The position numbers were made by a program, and so were the translations under genes. Under the pieces are notes generated by a model, which was given only the letters and a program-made list of their open reading frames with translations, searched no databases and had not been told where the DNA came from. DNA of 64,000 bases from [Actinomadura] parvosata subsp. kistnae (GTDB lineage Bacteria; Actinomycetota; Actinomycetes; Streptosporangiales; Streptosporangiaceae), in the NCBI RefSeq assembly GCF_900323885.1, contig NZ_OOHJ01000018.1, forward strand, positions 3,397,001 to 3,461,000, read 5' to 3'. Below are positions 1 through 8,536 of the stretch, piece after piece. Within the stretch, counting starts at the first letter, position 1. Each line of letters begins with the position of its first letter.

Positions 1-351
1 GGTCATGATCTCCTGCGGGCCGTCGCGGGCCTCACCGACGAGCGCAGAGACGCCCTGGACGGCCAGGCATGCCCCTAGGTAGGCGGCCAGACCGCGGCCC
101 CTGCCGAGCGTACGGCCGGCGAAGTAGGAGGCGACCAGCAGCGGCGGCCACACCACCAGCCAGGCATAGGTGACGGCGCCGAGGGCGGCCAGCGGCCACC
201 AGGAACGCCGCGCGTGCCAGGCGGCCACGCCCGCCGCGCCGGCGATCGCGACCTGCACGGGGAACGGGAGGTCGGACGGCACCCCCATCTGCCCGCTCAT
301 CACGAACAGGGACACCGCGAGGACCGCCACGCCGAGCAGTGCGAATCGCAT
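1..351 (-). CDS. Membrane protein, probably the N-terminal sensor domain of a DesK-type histidine kinase (partial)
   Basis: The frame is open from an ATG at 351 to the left edge, so only the first 117 residues are visible. It begins MRFALLGVAVLAVSLFV and carries about four hydrophobic segments (near residues 3-18, 32-43, 50-75 and 86-100) separated by short Arg-rich loops. This is the usual layout of the membrane half of small actinobacterial sensor kinases. No catalytic part is visible, so the kinase assignment is inference and another small membrane protein is possible. The start lies just beyond a G-rich repeat tract on its upstream side. Confidence 0.6.
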   Translation of the reverse strand, partial: MRFALLGVAVLAVSLFVMSGQMGVPSDLPFPVQVAIAGAAGVAAWHARRSWWPLAALGAVTYAWLVVWPPLLVASYFAGRTLGRGRGLAAYLGACLAVQGVSALVGEARDGPQEIMT

Positions 352-460
352 GGTCACAGGGTAGGGGCGGGCTGGGGAAACGCTGTTACGACGAAAGTAG
401 TAAGGGGAGGCGTCTGTCGGGCGAGTGGGCCCGGGTCTGGGGTTCGTGGGCTGGGGTCCG

Positions 461-635
461 TTGGTCGAAGGATGCCGTTGGTCGAAGGGGGCCGTGGGCT
501 GAAGGGGGCCTGGGCGAGCCTGGGGCGAAGGGTCCCGTAGGTGGAAGGGGCCCGTGAGTTGGAGGGGCCCGTGGGGTGAAGTGGGCGGTGGGTTGAAGGA
601 CCCATGGTTGAAGGGGCCCGTGGTTGAAGGTGCCG
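461..635 (+). repeat. Degenerate 17-bp tandem repeat array
   Basis: About ten imperfect units follow one another with a 17-bp period (two later units are 15 bp). The consensus is close to TGGTTGAAGGGGCCCGT. The array lies downstream of the FAD monooxygenase gene and upstream of the partial membrane gene. The rest of 352-707 is G-rich and contains no convincing gene. Confidence 0.8.
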
Positions 636-707
636 TGGATGTGGGGTTCGTGGGTCCGGGGACCCGGGGGTCGGGGTCGGTGGGGCTGGAAGCAGGGGGT
701 AGGCGGG

Positions 708-1883
708 TCAGTGATCGTAGGTCTTGAGGGTGATGGCGTTGGCGGCGCGGGCGATGGGGCCGGTGATCCGTTCGATCATCCGGTTCCGGCCGGGCAGGTG
801 CGGGAGCAGGCGCATCATCGTGAGCTGGAACCACAGTGCCGCCCGTGACCCGATCACCATCCCCTTGATGTTGGCCGGGCCCAGTGCCTGGTTGGCCGTC
901 ACGAAGGGCCGGAGCTCGCGTTCGTAGCCGTCCGTCCCACCGCCCGTGGCCAGCTCGCCCGCCAGCACGTACGCCCCGACGACGGCCAGGCTCGTCCCCT
1001 GCCCGGAGGCGGGTGAGGCGCAGTAGCCGGCGTCGCCGACCAGCACGACGCGGCCTTTGGACCAGCGGTCGAGGTGGATCTGGGCGACGGAGTCGAAGTA
1101 GAAGTCGTCGGCGTCGCGGGCCGCGTCGAGGAGGGCGGGCACCTGCCAGCCGACCCCGTCCATGGCCTGGGCGAGCAGGTTCTTCTGCGCGGCGACGTCG
1201 CGGTGGTCGTAGGTGAGGGGCGGGGAGGACCACATGAACAGGGCCTTGGCGCGTGTGTCCTGGCGGGTGCTGTAGACGTTGGCGGTCCGGCCGGCGGTGG
1301 CGTGGACGGCTTCCTCGCGGTCCAGGCCGAGGGTGTTGGGCACGGTGCAGATCGAGATGTAGTGGCCGAGGTCGCGGGTGAAGGCGGACTCGTCGCCGAA
1401 GGTGAGCCGCCGGACGTTGGAGTGCGCGCCGTCGGCTCCGACGATGAGGTCGAACGCGCGTGGGCGGGATCGTTCGAACGTGACGGTGCCGTCCTCGGCG
1501 ATGCCGGTGATGGAGTCGTCGAAGATGTACTCGACGTCGTCGCGGGTCAGGTCGTACAGCAGCTCGTTGAGGTCGCCGCGCATGATCTCGGCGTCGGGGC
1601 CGGTGCGTCCGCCGAACAGGTCGGCGTCGACGGTGGTCAGCGGGCGGCCCGAGGCGTCGTAGTAGGTGGCGACGCGCATGTCGGTGGCTCTGGCGCGGAC
1701 GGCGTCCAGCAGGCCCATGCGCTCGATGACCTGCAGTGCCGCCCCGCGCAGGTCCACCTTGTAGCCGCCGGTGCGGATGGCGGGGGCGCGCTCGACGACG
1801 GTCACGGCGTAGCCGTGCCGGCGCAGCCAGTACGCCGTGGCGGTGCCGGCGATGCTCGCTCCCGAAATGAGGATGTTCGTCAT
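708..1883 (-). CDS. FAD-dependent monooxygenase (PHBH/TetX-type)
   Basis: A 391-residue flavoprotein hydroxylase. The N-terminal Rossmann motif GASIAG is at residues 8-13. The second FAD/NADPH motif with Asp-Gly is at 148-154 (VGADGAH) and the GD motif at 282-286 (VGDAG), all in the order expected for class A flavin monooxygenases that hydroxylate small aromatics or inactivate antibiotics. Length is normal. The start ATG at 1883 is 60 bp from the start of a divergent TetR gene, the usual layout for a repressor controlling its neighbour. The substrate cannot be read from the sequence; a drug-inactivating role is only one possibility. Confidence 0.88.
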   Translation of the reverse strand: MTNILISGASIAGTATAYWLRRHGYAVTVVERAPAIRTGGYKVDLRGAALQVIERMGLLDAVRARATDMRVATYYDASGRPLTTVDADLFGGRTGPDAEIMRGDLNELLYDLTRDDVEYIFDDSITGIAEDGTVTFERSRPRAFDLIVGADGAHSNVRRLTFGDESAFTRDLGHYISICTVPNTLGLDREEAVHATAGRTANVYSTRQDTRAKALFMWSSPPLTYDHRDVAAQKNLLAQAMDGVGWQVPALLDAARDADDFYFDSVAQIHLDRWSKGRVVLVGDAGYCASPASGQGTSLAVVGAYVLAGELATGGGTDGYERELRPFVTANQALGPANIKGMVIGSRAALWFQLTMMRLLPHLPGRNRMIERITGPIARAANAITLKTYDH

Positions 1884-1901
1884 GGATGGGACGGTACATC
1901 T

Positions 1902-1937
1902 GTCTGAGACGCTTGTCTAGGACGATTGTGTTAGCCT
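1902..1937. promoter_or_regulatory. Divergent operator/promoter for the monooxygenase-TetR pair
   Basis: The 60-bp gap holds overlapping dyads: GTCT-G-AGAC at 1902-1910 and AGAC-N4-GTCT at 1907-1918, the latter followed closely by AGGAC. TAGCCT at 1932-1937 lies six bases before the TetR ATG and looks like a -10 element of a leaderless transcript. The dyad position fits autorepression by the TetR protein; this is inference. Confidence 0.45.
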
Positions 1938-1943
1938 CTGGGC

Positions 1944-2540
1944 ATGGGAAACAGGGAAGATCTGCTGGCGGGGGCGAAGCAGTGCCTGATCGAGAAGGGC
2001 TACTCGCGCACGACGGCGCGTGACATCGCGAACGCGTCCGGCGTGAGCCTGGCGGGCATCGGCTACCACTTCAAGTCGAAGGAAGCGCTGATGAACGAGG
2101 CGCTGTTCGAGGTGATGCAGGAGTGGGGCGAGGAGCTGGAGGCCACGCTGGCGGCCGACGTGCGGGCCGACGCCACGCCGCTGGAGCGGTTCGAGGCGGC
2201 GTGGGACCGGGTGGTGGAGTCGTTCGAGAAGCTGCGGCCGCTGTGGGTGACGCAGTTCGAGCTGCTCGGGCAGATCGACCACGTGCCGGAGGTGCGCGAG
2301 CAGCTCGTACGGGCGATCGGGGAGGCGCGGCTGGGCCTCGCCGAGCTGTTCGAGGGGGTGGCGCAGGGCACGGATCCCGAGCGCGAGCGCCTCACCGGCA
2401 CGGTCTACCAGGCCATGCTGACCGGGTTCCTGTCGCAGTGGCTGCTCGACCCGGACAGCGCGCTGTCGGGCCGCGAGGTGGTCGCGGCCCTGCGCATGAT
2501 CGTGAACGGGAGCGGGAGCGACGACACGAGCATCCCCTGA
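1944..2540 (+). CDS. TetR/AcrR family transcriptional regulator
   Basis: A 198-residue repressor-type protein. The N-terminal helix-turn-helix lies at about residues 22-45 (TARDIANASGVSLAGIGYHF), with the Tyr-His-Phe typical of the TetR recognition helix. The rest is a helical ligand-binding domain. There is no Shine-Dalgarno upstream; a TAGCCT hexamer six bases before the ATG suggests leaderless translation. It is divergent from the FAD monooxygenase, its likely target together with itself. Confidence 0.92.
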   Translation: MGNREDLLAGAKQCLIEKGYSRTTARDIANASGVSLAGIGYHFKSKEALMNEALFEVMQEWGEELEATLAADVRADATPLERFEAAWDRVVESFEKLRPLWVTQFELLGQIDHVPEVREQLVRAIGEARLGLAELFEGVAQGTDPERERLTGTVYQAMLTGFLSQWLLDPDSALSGREVVAALRMIVNGSGSDDTSIP

Positions 2541-2647
2541 TCACGGCCTGCCCCTGCCGGGAAGATCAATGGCCGCTGGTCACGGCCGGTTACGCACAGA
2601 GGTCCCGCGCGACGTACCCGCTGATCAGGGCCGGCCCCGCCCGCGGG

Positions 2648-3285
2648 TCAAAAGGCGCTGATCGTGGCCGGAGCGCGTTCGGCCCTGCTCAGCGTACGGA
2701 TGACCGCCGTCGGCCCGTGGCGATGCACGGCGAGCCGGGCCAGCAGCTCCACCACCGGGTCGATCACCGAGGCGGGCAGCTCGGGGGTCTCCACCCCCAC
2801 GCTGGCGGCCAGGTCGTCGGAGTGGACGACGAGCTCCACGAGCCGGGTGAGCAGGAAGTCGTCGAGCCGCAGCGACCAGCCGGACCACGGCAGGAACACG
2901 ACCCGGTCGGCGGGCTCGGCGGCCAGGGCGGCGCTCTGCATCTCGTACAGCGCCTGGGCCCGCTCGACGAGCACGGCGGGCCGGCCGCCGCGGCCGCCTC
3001 GCCGCCGCGCCGGACGCTGAGGTTGCTCTCGTGGTCGAGGCCCGCCTGCACCCACGGCGAGCGCGAGTAGTGCTCGATGAGCGTGATGGGCTCCCCGGCC
3101 TGGCCGTTGGGCGGGAGCACGTCGCCGACCCGTACGAGCTGGTGGGCCAGGTGCCCGGCCAGTCCCGCGACGCTGAACTCCATCAGCGCGCTCGGCTTGT
3201 CCCACGACGCCGCCACGGCCGGATCGCGCAGGAGCGACACGGCCGACGCCGCGGCCACCAGATAGGACTGCCTGCTTTCCCCCAT
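2648..3285 (-). pseudogene. Maleylpyruvate isomerase N-terminal (mycothiol-dependent, DinB-like) protein, frameshifted
   Basis: Two overlapping frames make one protein of about 212 residues. The N-terminal half starts MGESRQSYLVAAASAV and ends near a poly-Ala stretch. The C-terminal half is in another frame and carries LVELVVHSDDLAASVG, matching the VHxxDLA signature of mycothiol-dependent maleylpyruvate isomerase/DinB-like proteins. One base is missing within the G/C-rich tract at about 2981-3003; restoring it gives one frame of 213 codons. Family members bind a metal through His residues and act in mycothiol-linked detoxification. Both halves keep normal codon bias, so a sequencing indel is as likely as a true lesion. 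Confidence 0.7.
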
Positions 3286-3414
3286 TTGCCGCCCTTTCCC
3301 GGTTTCAGGTGGTGATTGGTGCCAGCACTACGCTCGTAACAAACCACCGGAGCCTTGCCATTCTTCCTGCGAAAACTCAGGAGGTGCGTGCGCCCGTCCG
3401 GCCGTTGATCCCTC

Positions 3415-4149
3415 TCAGGCGGTGGCGAGCGCCTGCCTGATCGCCGACCTGACGAACGCCCGCGCCAGCCGCCCCCGCCTGAACCGGCTCAGCACCGGCC
3501 GCGGCGTCCCGTAGCGGCGGGCGCGCACGTCGGCCACCACCGGCTCCGGCGCCCCCATCCCGGCCAGCACGTCCAGCGCCTCCAGCTTGCTGATCAGCCG
3601 CCCCTCCCGCAGCGTGACCGTGGCCCTGGCGACGGTCAGCATGCCGAGGTCCACCCAGACGTCCTGCAGCCAGCGCCGCCGCTCCTGCGCCTTGACGAGC
3701 CAGAAGTCGCGCAGGTCCGTACGGACATACCGGATCAGCTCCTCGTCCGAGACGGGCGGCAGCAGGCCGGCGGGCGGCGGCCCGTACAGGACCCTGGCCC
3801 CGTCGTGCAGCTCGCGCCGGGTGACGGCGCTGACGGGGCGCCGGTAGATCTGCTGGTGCGCCCACGTGATGTGCTCGGCCCCGAGGTCGTCCAGCTCCTG
3901 CCTGGACATGTACGAGCAGTGCAGCAGCTCCGCCAGCGGCAGGCGGATCCTGCGGTGCACGGCCTTGATCCGCCGCCAGTCGCCCATCGTGGCCGGCGAG
4001 TCGAGCACCGCGATCAGGTCGAGGTCGCTGCGTCCTTCCTGGTAGTCGCCCGCCGCGAGCGAGCCGTGCGCCCAGAGTGCGACCAGGGGGACGGCGGGCT
4101 CGATGCTCTCGAGAAAATGCGTGAGCAGTCGCTCGGTGGCTGCGTGCAT
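3415..4149 (-). CDS. Nucleotidyltransferase-domain protein (aminoglycoside adenylyltransferase-like fold)
   Basis: A 244-residue protein beginning MHAATERLLTHFLESI. The MinD-type nucleotidyltransferase signature is near residues 32-52: AHGSLAAGDY, then GRSDLDLIAVL. The Gly-Ser and the paired Asp residues are those that bind nucleotide and metal. The remainder resembles the helical C-terminal domain of ANT(3'')/(9)-like enzymes. The ATG at 4149 is chosen because the longer reading adds unrelated residues. It is divergent from an SDR gene whose start is only 10 bp away. The substrate is unknown; antibiotic modification should not be assumed. Confidence 0.8.
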   Translation of the reverse strand: MHAATERLLTHFLESIEPAVPLVALWAHGSLAAGDYQEGRSDLDLIAVLDSPATMGDWRRIKAVHRRIRLPLAELLHCSYMSRQELDDLGAEHITWAHQQIYRRPVSAVTRRELHDGARVLYGPPPAGLLPPVSDEELIRYVRTDLRDFWLVKAQERRRWLQDVWVDLGMLTVARATVTLREGRLISKLEALDVLAGMGAPEPVVADVRARRYGTPRPVLSRFRRGRLARAFVRSAIRQALATA

Positions 4150-4159
4150 GATGGCAACT

Positions 4160-4975
4160 ATGATCGATACAGGGCTGTCAGGAAAGGTCGCGCTGATCAC
4201 AGGCGCCAATCACGGCATCGGCGCGGCGACCGCGAGCGCACTGGCGGCCGAAGGGGTCGCGGTGCTCCTGACGTACAAACGGCTTGAGCCCTTGAACGAG
4301 CCCGCCTATCCGGACACCTACGACCGGGCCCGTGCCGGCACCGCCGACGAGGTGGTGCGCCGCATCCGCGAGGCGGGCGGCACCGCGGAGGCGTTCGAGG
4401 CCGACCTGGCCGACGCGGAGGCGCCGAAGCGGCTGTTCGACCTGGCGGAGGAGACGTTCGGGCCGGTGGAGATCCTGGTCAACAACGCCAGCGGCTGGCT
4501 CAGCGACACCTTCACGCCCACCGAGCGCGACGGGTTCGGCCGCCCGCTGCGGCTCGTGGACGCCGAGACGCACGACCGGCAGTTCGCGGTGGACGCGCGG
4601 GCGGCCGCGCTGCTGATCGCGGAGTTCGCGCGGCGGCACCTGGCGCGCGGGGCGAGCTGGGGCCGCATCATCGGCCTGACCTCCGGCGGGCGCGACGGCT
4701 TCCCGACCGAGGTCTCGTACGGCGCGGCGAAGGCCGCCCAGGAGAACTACACCATGTCGGCCGCGCACGAGCTGGGCCGCTACGGCATCACGGCCAACAT
4801 GGTCTACCCGCCCGTCACCGACACCGGCTGGATCAACGACGAGGTGGCCAGGGCGGTCGCCGAGAGCGCGGTGCTCAAGGAGATCGCGCAGCCGGAGGAC
4901 GTGGCCGAGGTGATCACGTTCCTGGCCTCGCACCAGGGGCGGCGGGTGACGGGGCAGACCATCAGGATGTACTGA
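4160..4975 (+). CDS. Short-chain dehydrogenase/reductase (3-oxoacyl-ACP reductase-like)
   Basis: A 271-residue classical SDR. The cofactor motif TGANHGIG is at residues 14-21 and the NNAS variant of NNAG at 108-111. The catalytic Ser is near 175 and Tyr187/Lys191 fall in YGAAK. An extra 20-30-residue segment after beta-2 (around LEPLNEPAYPDTYDRA) is longer than in FabG. Oxidises or reduces a small alcohol/ketone with NAD(P)(H). The start is ambiguous (ATG at 4148, 4151 or 4160) with no clear ribosome site; 4160 is preferred because the others overlap the divergent gene's start. Confidence 0.87.
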   Translation: MIDTGLSGKVALITGANHGIGAATASALAAEGVAVLLTYKRLEPLNEPAYPDTYDRARAGTADEVVRRIREAGGTAEAFEADLADAEAPKRLFDLAEETFGPVEILVNNASGWLSDTFTPTERDGFGRPLRLVDAETHDRQFAVDARAAALLIAEFARRHLARGASWGRIIGLTSGGRDGFPTEVSYGAAKAAQENYTMSAAHELGRYGITANMVYPPVTDTGWINDEVARAVAESAVLKEIAQPEDVAEVITFLASHQGRRVTGQTIRMY

Positions 4976-4985
4976 ACGGGGCTGC

Positions 4986-5933
4986 TCAGGATGTGCTGAA
5001 CAGGGCGCTGACCGACTCGCCGTAGTGGATCCGGCGCATGGCCTCGGCCAGGGCCGACGCGATCGACAGCACGGTGAGCTTGTCGGTGGGCTTGGGCGGC
5101 GGGACGGTGTTGGTGCAGACGATCTCCTGCACCTCGGGCAGCGCGCTGAGCCGGTCGAGGGCGTCGGCCGAGAACAGGCCGTGCGTGCACGCCACGCGTA
5201 CGGACCGCACGTCGCGTTCGCGCAGCCGGTCGAGCAGCTCGATGACCGTGCTGCCCTTGGCGATCTCGTCGTCGAGGATGATGACGTCCTTGCCGGCCAC
5301 GTCGCCGATCACGGAGCTGATCACGACGCGGTCGTCGCTGAAGCGCTGCTTGGCGCCCATGGCGACGCCGGTGCCGAGCAGGCGGGCGAAGTGCGCGGCC
5401 TCCTTGGCGTTGCCGAGGTCGGGCGAGACGACGACCGTGTTGGACAAGTCGTACCGGCGGAAGTGCGCGGCCAGCTCGCGCAGCGCGTGCAGGTGGTCGA
5501 CGGGGACGCTGAAGAAGCCGTGCACCTGCGGCGAGTGCAGCGTCATCGCCAGCACCCGGCTGGCACCCGCGGCCACCATCAGGTCGGCGACCAGCCGGGC
5601 GCCGATCGAGATGCGCGGCGCGTCTTTCTTGTCACTTCGGGCGTAGGCGTAATGAGGCATCACCACGGTGGTCCGGGCGGCGGAGGCGCCGCGGGCGGCG
5701 TCGAGCATGAGCAGCAGCTCGACGAGGTGCTCCTGCACGGGAGGCACGAGCGGCTGGATGAGGTACACGTCGCGCTCGCGGCAGTTGGCCTGGAGCTGCA
5801 CTTCGAGCACGTCATTGGCGAAGCGGTTGATCTGGACGGGGTGCAGAGGGGTGCCCAGGTGGGCGCAGATCTCCTCGGCCAGTTCGGGATGGGCGCTGCC
5901 GCTGAAAACCGTGATGTCTCGCACGATTCCCAC
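4986..5933 (-). CDS. prs: Ribose-phosphate pyrophosphokinase (PRPP synthetase)
   Basis: A 315-residue PRPP synthetase, normal length. The catalytic flexible loop YARSDKKD is at residues 97-104 and the PRPP-binding loop at 221-229. That loop reads DDEIAKGST rather than the usual DDMIDTGGT. It makes PRPP from ribose 5-phosphate and ATP for nucleotide, His and Trp synthesis. The loop change and the absence of glmU, the usual neighbour of the housekeeping actinobacterial prs, suggest an accessory paralogue. The start is a GTG at 5933 (a GTG at 5924 is also possible). Confidence 0.88.
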   Translation of the reverse strand: MGIVRDITVFSGSAHPELAEEICAHLGTPLHPVQINRFANDVLEVQLQANCRERDVYLIQPLVPPVQEHLVELLLMLDAARGASAARTTVVMPHYAYARSDKKDAPRISIGARLVADLMVAAGASRVLAMTLHSPQVHGFFSVPVDHLHALRELAAHFRRYDLSNTVVVSPDLGNAKEAAHFARLLGTGVAMGAKQRFSDDRVVISSVIGDVAGKDVIILDDEIAKGSTVIELLDRLRERDVRSVRVACTHGLFSADALDRLSALPEVQEIVCTNTVPPPKPTDKLTVLSIASALAEAMRRIHYGESVSALFSTS

Positions 5934-5997
5934 ATGGTAGCCATGGGCACTGACGTTCCACGAGAGCAGCCCTGAGCTCAGCGCCTCCTGGGGTTCT

Positions 5998-6636
5998 TCA
6001 CCCGGCGAGTTCGGCTGAGAGCGCGTCGAGGCCGGGCAGGACGCGCCAGGCCAGGGCGAGCGCGTCGGGCGCGGGTGGGTAGCGCGGGTGCGGCACCGCG
6101 ATCACGCGCATTCCTGCCGCGTACGCCGAGCGGAGCCCGTTGCTGGAGTCCTCGACCGCCACGCATTTCTGGGGGTCGGCCCCGATGCGCCGGGCGGCCT
6201 CCAGGTAGCCGTCGGGCGCGGGCTTGCCGCGCGGCACCTCCTCGGTGGAGACGGTGGCCGCGAAGCACTCCGTCAGCTCGGCCGCCTCCAGAACGACGTC
6301 GATGAGCCGGCGCGGGGACGAGCTGGCCAGCCCCAGCGTGATCCGTCCGGACAGCCGCCGGACGGTCTCGACGGCCCCGGGCATGAGCGGCACGTCGTCG
6401 CGGTAGCGTGCGGCCATCTGCTCGACGACGCCGCGCGCGATCTCGTCGGGGGGCAGCTCGACGCCGAGCTCGTGCAGGTACGCGGCCCATTCGCCGGTGC
6501 TCATGCCCATGAGTCTGGACTGCGTGTCGGGCTGCCAGGTGCCTCCGTGGTCGGCGACGAACGCCCGGCGCACCTCCTCCCAGACCGGCTCGCTGTCCAC
6601 CAGCACCCCATCGAGGTCGAACACGCACGCTTCCAT
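5998..6636 (-). CDS. HAD-superfamily hydrolase (beta-phosphoglucomutase-like)
   Basis: A 212-residue HAD phosphatase starting MEACVFDLDGVLVDSEPVWE. The nucleophile motif DLD is at residues 7-9. Motif II is SSS around 110, the motif III Lys lies in RGKPAPDGY and motif IV is VEDSSNG. The small helical cap between motif I and II is that of the PGM/phosphatase-like subfamily, which acts on small sugar phosphates. The longer reading from 6675 adds a non-conserved N terminus, so the ATG at 6636 is preferred. It follows prs on the same strand with a 64-bp gap. Confidence 0.85.
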   Translation of the reverse strand: MEACVFDLDGVLVDSEPVWEEVRRAFVADHGGTWQPDTQSRLMGMSTGEWAAYLHELGVELPPDEIARGVVEQMAARYRDDVPLMPGAVETVRRLSGRITLGLASSSPRRLIDVVLEAAELTECFAATVSTEEVPRGKPAPDGYLEAARRIGADPQKCVAVEDSSNGLRSAYAAGMRVIAVPHPRYPPAPDALALAWRVLPGLDALSAELAG

Positions 6637-6719
6637 GGCACCCAAGCCAACCACATCCACTTGTCGGAGATTCATCCTATTTAGGGCCTTTATTGAGCTA
6701 TTTGCCGGGAAAGGAGGGC

Positions 6720-8531
6720 ATGCGGCTGTGCATGGCAGACCTTCCCTTCCACGACAGAGGCGACTTCGAGGACGCGGACCGCGGCTTCATCGCGAAGCTC
6801 AGCCCCGCCGTGATCAGAACGGTCGACGGCAGGGTCGTGTGGGACAACGACTCCTACGACTTCCTCCAGGGGGACTGCCCCGGCACCGCCCATCCCAGCC
6901 TCTGGAGACAGGGCCAGCTCTGCTCCAAACAGGGCCTGTACGAGGTCACCGACGGCGTCTACCAGGTACGGGGCCTGGACCTGTCCAACATGACGCTGAT
7001 CGAGGGCGAGCGCGGCGTCGTCGTCATGGACCCGCTCATCTCCACCGAGTGCGCCGCCGCTGCGCTCAAGCTGTACCGCGCCCACCGCGGCGAGCGCCCC
7101 GTCACCGGCGTCATCTACACGCACGCCCACGCCGACCACTTCGGCGGCGTCCGCGGCGTCACCGGCGGCGGCGTGCCCATCCTCGCGCCCGCCGGCTTCA
7201 TGCGGCACGCCGTGGCCGAGAACTTCTACGCCGGCCCCGCCATGGCCCGCCGCGCCGTCTACATGTACGGCCGCGCCCTGCCCCGCTCCCCGCGGGGCCA
7301 GGTCGGCGCCGGGCTGGGCATGACCGCCTCGACGGGCACCATGTCGCTCATCCCGCCCACGGACGAGATCGCCCGCACCGGCCAGGAGGAGACGGTCGAC
7401 GGCGTCAGGATGATCTTCCAGCTCACCCCGGGCGCCGAGGCCCCCGCCGAGATGAACGTCCTGCTGCCCGACCGGCGCGCCCTCTGCCTGGCCGAGAACG
7501 CCACCCACAACCAGCACAGCCTCCTGCCGCTGCGCGGCGCCGCCGTGCGGGATGTGCGCGCCTGGGCCAGGTACCTGACCGAGGCCATCGCCCTGTTCGC
7601 CGGCCGCGCCGACGTCGCCTTCGCCTCGCACCACTGGCCCACGTGGGGCGCCGAGCGCGTGGAGCGCTTCCTCAGCCGGCAACGGGACATGTACGCCTAC
7701 CTGCACGACCAGACCCTGCGCCTGCTCAACAAGGGCCTGACGGCACCCGAGATCGCCGAGGTCGTCCAGCTTCCGCCCGACCTGGAGCGGGCCTGGCACA
7801 CGCAGGGCTACTCCGGCTCGCTGGTGCACAACGTCAAGGCCGTCTACCAGCGGTACCTGGGCTGGTTCGACGGCAACCCGGCGCACCTGTGGGAGCACCC
7901 GCCCCGGGAGAGCGCGATGCGGTACGTCGAGTGCCTGGGCGGCGGGGCGGCCGTGGTCGCGTTCGCCCGGCGCTACATCGACGAGAACGACCTGCGCTTC
8001 GCCGCCCAGCTCCTCAACCACGCGGTCTTCGCCGACGAGGGCAACAAGGAGGCCCGCGACCTGCTGGCCGAGGTCTACACCCGGCTCGGCCACGGCGCCG
8101 AGAACGCCACCTGGCGCAACTGCTACCTGTCGGGCGCGCTGGAGCTGGCCGACGGCACCGTGCCCGCCACCCTGGACACCGCCTCGCCCGACTTCTTCGC
8201 CGCCCTGACCGTGGAGCAGATCTTCGACTCGATCGCCATCCGCGTGGACGGGCCCCGGGCCTGGCACGAGCGCCTGTCCATCGACTGGCACCTGACGGAC
8301 CTGGGCGAGCGGTACCGTACGACGCTGTCGAACGGGGTGTTCATCCAGCAGCCCGCCCCGCGCGACGGCGCCGCCGACCTGACGTTGCGGCTGACGAAGG
8401 CGCAGCTCGTGGGCCTGCTGACGGGCAAGGGGGTGGAAGGGGTGCGGCGCGAGGGCGACACGACGGTGCTGCAACGGCTGGTGGCCGTGCTCGACCGCCC
8501 GGTGCCGGACTTCGCGATCGTCACCGCCTGA
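6720..8531 (+). CDS. Metallo-beta-lactamase-fold alkylsulfatase (SdsA/linear alkylsulfatase family)
   Basis: A protein of about 603 residues with the architecture of SdsA1/BDS1 alkylsulfatases: an N-terminal MBL domain with THAHADHFGG binding a di-zinc centre, a second metal motif near AENATHNQHS, a helical dimerisation domain, and a C-terminal SCP2-like domain. These enzymes hydrolyse alkyl sulfates such as SDS. There is no obvious signal peptide. A strong AAGGAGGG at 6711-6718 sits two bases before the ATG at 6720 and 13 before the ATG at 6732, so the exact start is uncertain. It is convergent with the truncated sensor gene. Confidence 0.87.
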   Translation: MRLCMADLPFHDRGDFEDADRGFIAKLSPAVIRTVDGRVVWDNDSYDFLQGDCPGTAHPSLWRQGQLCSKQGLYEVTDGVYQVRGLDLSNMTLIEGERGVVVMDPLISTECAAAALKLYRAHRGERPVTGVIYTHAHADHFGGVRGVTGGGVPILAPAGFMRHAVAENFYAGPAMARRAVYMYGRALPRSPRGQVGAGLGMTASTGTMSLIPPTDEIARTGQEETVDGVRMIFQLTPGAEAPAEMNVLLPDRRALCLAENATHNQHSLLPLRGAAVRDVRAWARYLTEAIALFAGRADVAFASHHWPTWGAERVERFLSRQRDMYAYLHDQTLRLLNKGLTAPEIAEVVQLPPDLERAWHTQGYSGSLVHNVKAVYQRYLGWFDGNPAHLWEHPPRESAMRYVECLGGGAAVVAFARRYIDENDLRFAAQLLNHAVFADEGNKEARDLLAEVYTRLGHGAENATWRNCYLSGALELADGTVPATLDTASPDFFAALTVEQIFDSIAIRVDGPRAWHERLSIDWHLTDLGERYRTTLSNGVFIQQPAPRDGAADLTLRLTKAQLVGLLTGKGVEGVRREGDTTVLQRLVAVLDRPVPDFAIVTA

Positions 8532-8536
8532 CCGGC

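Noticed and set aside
1074-1907. Plus-strand open frame opposite the FAD monooxygenase
   Set aside because: Gly/Val/Asp-rich antisense shadow without motifs.
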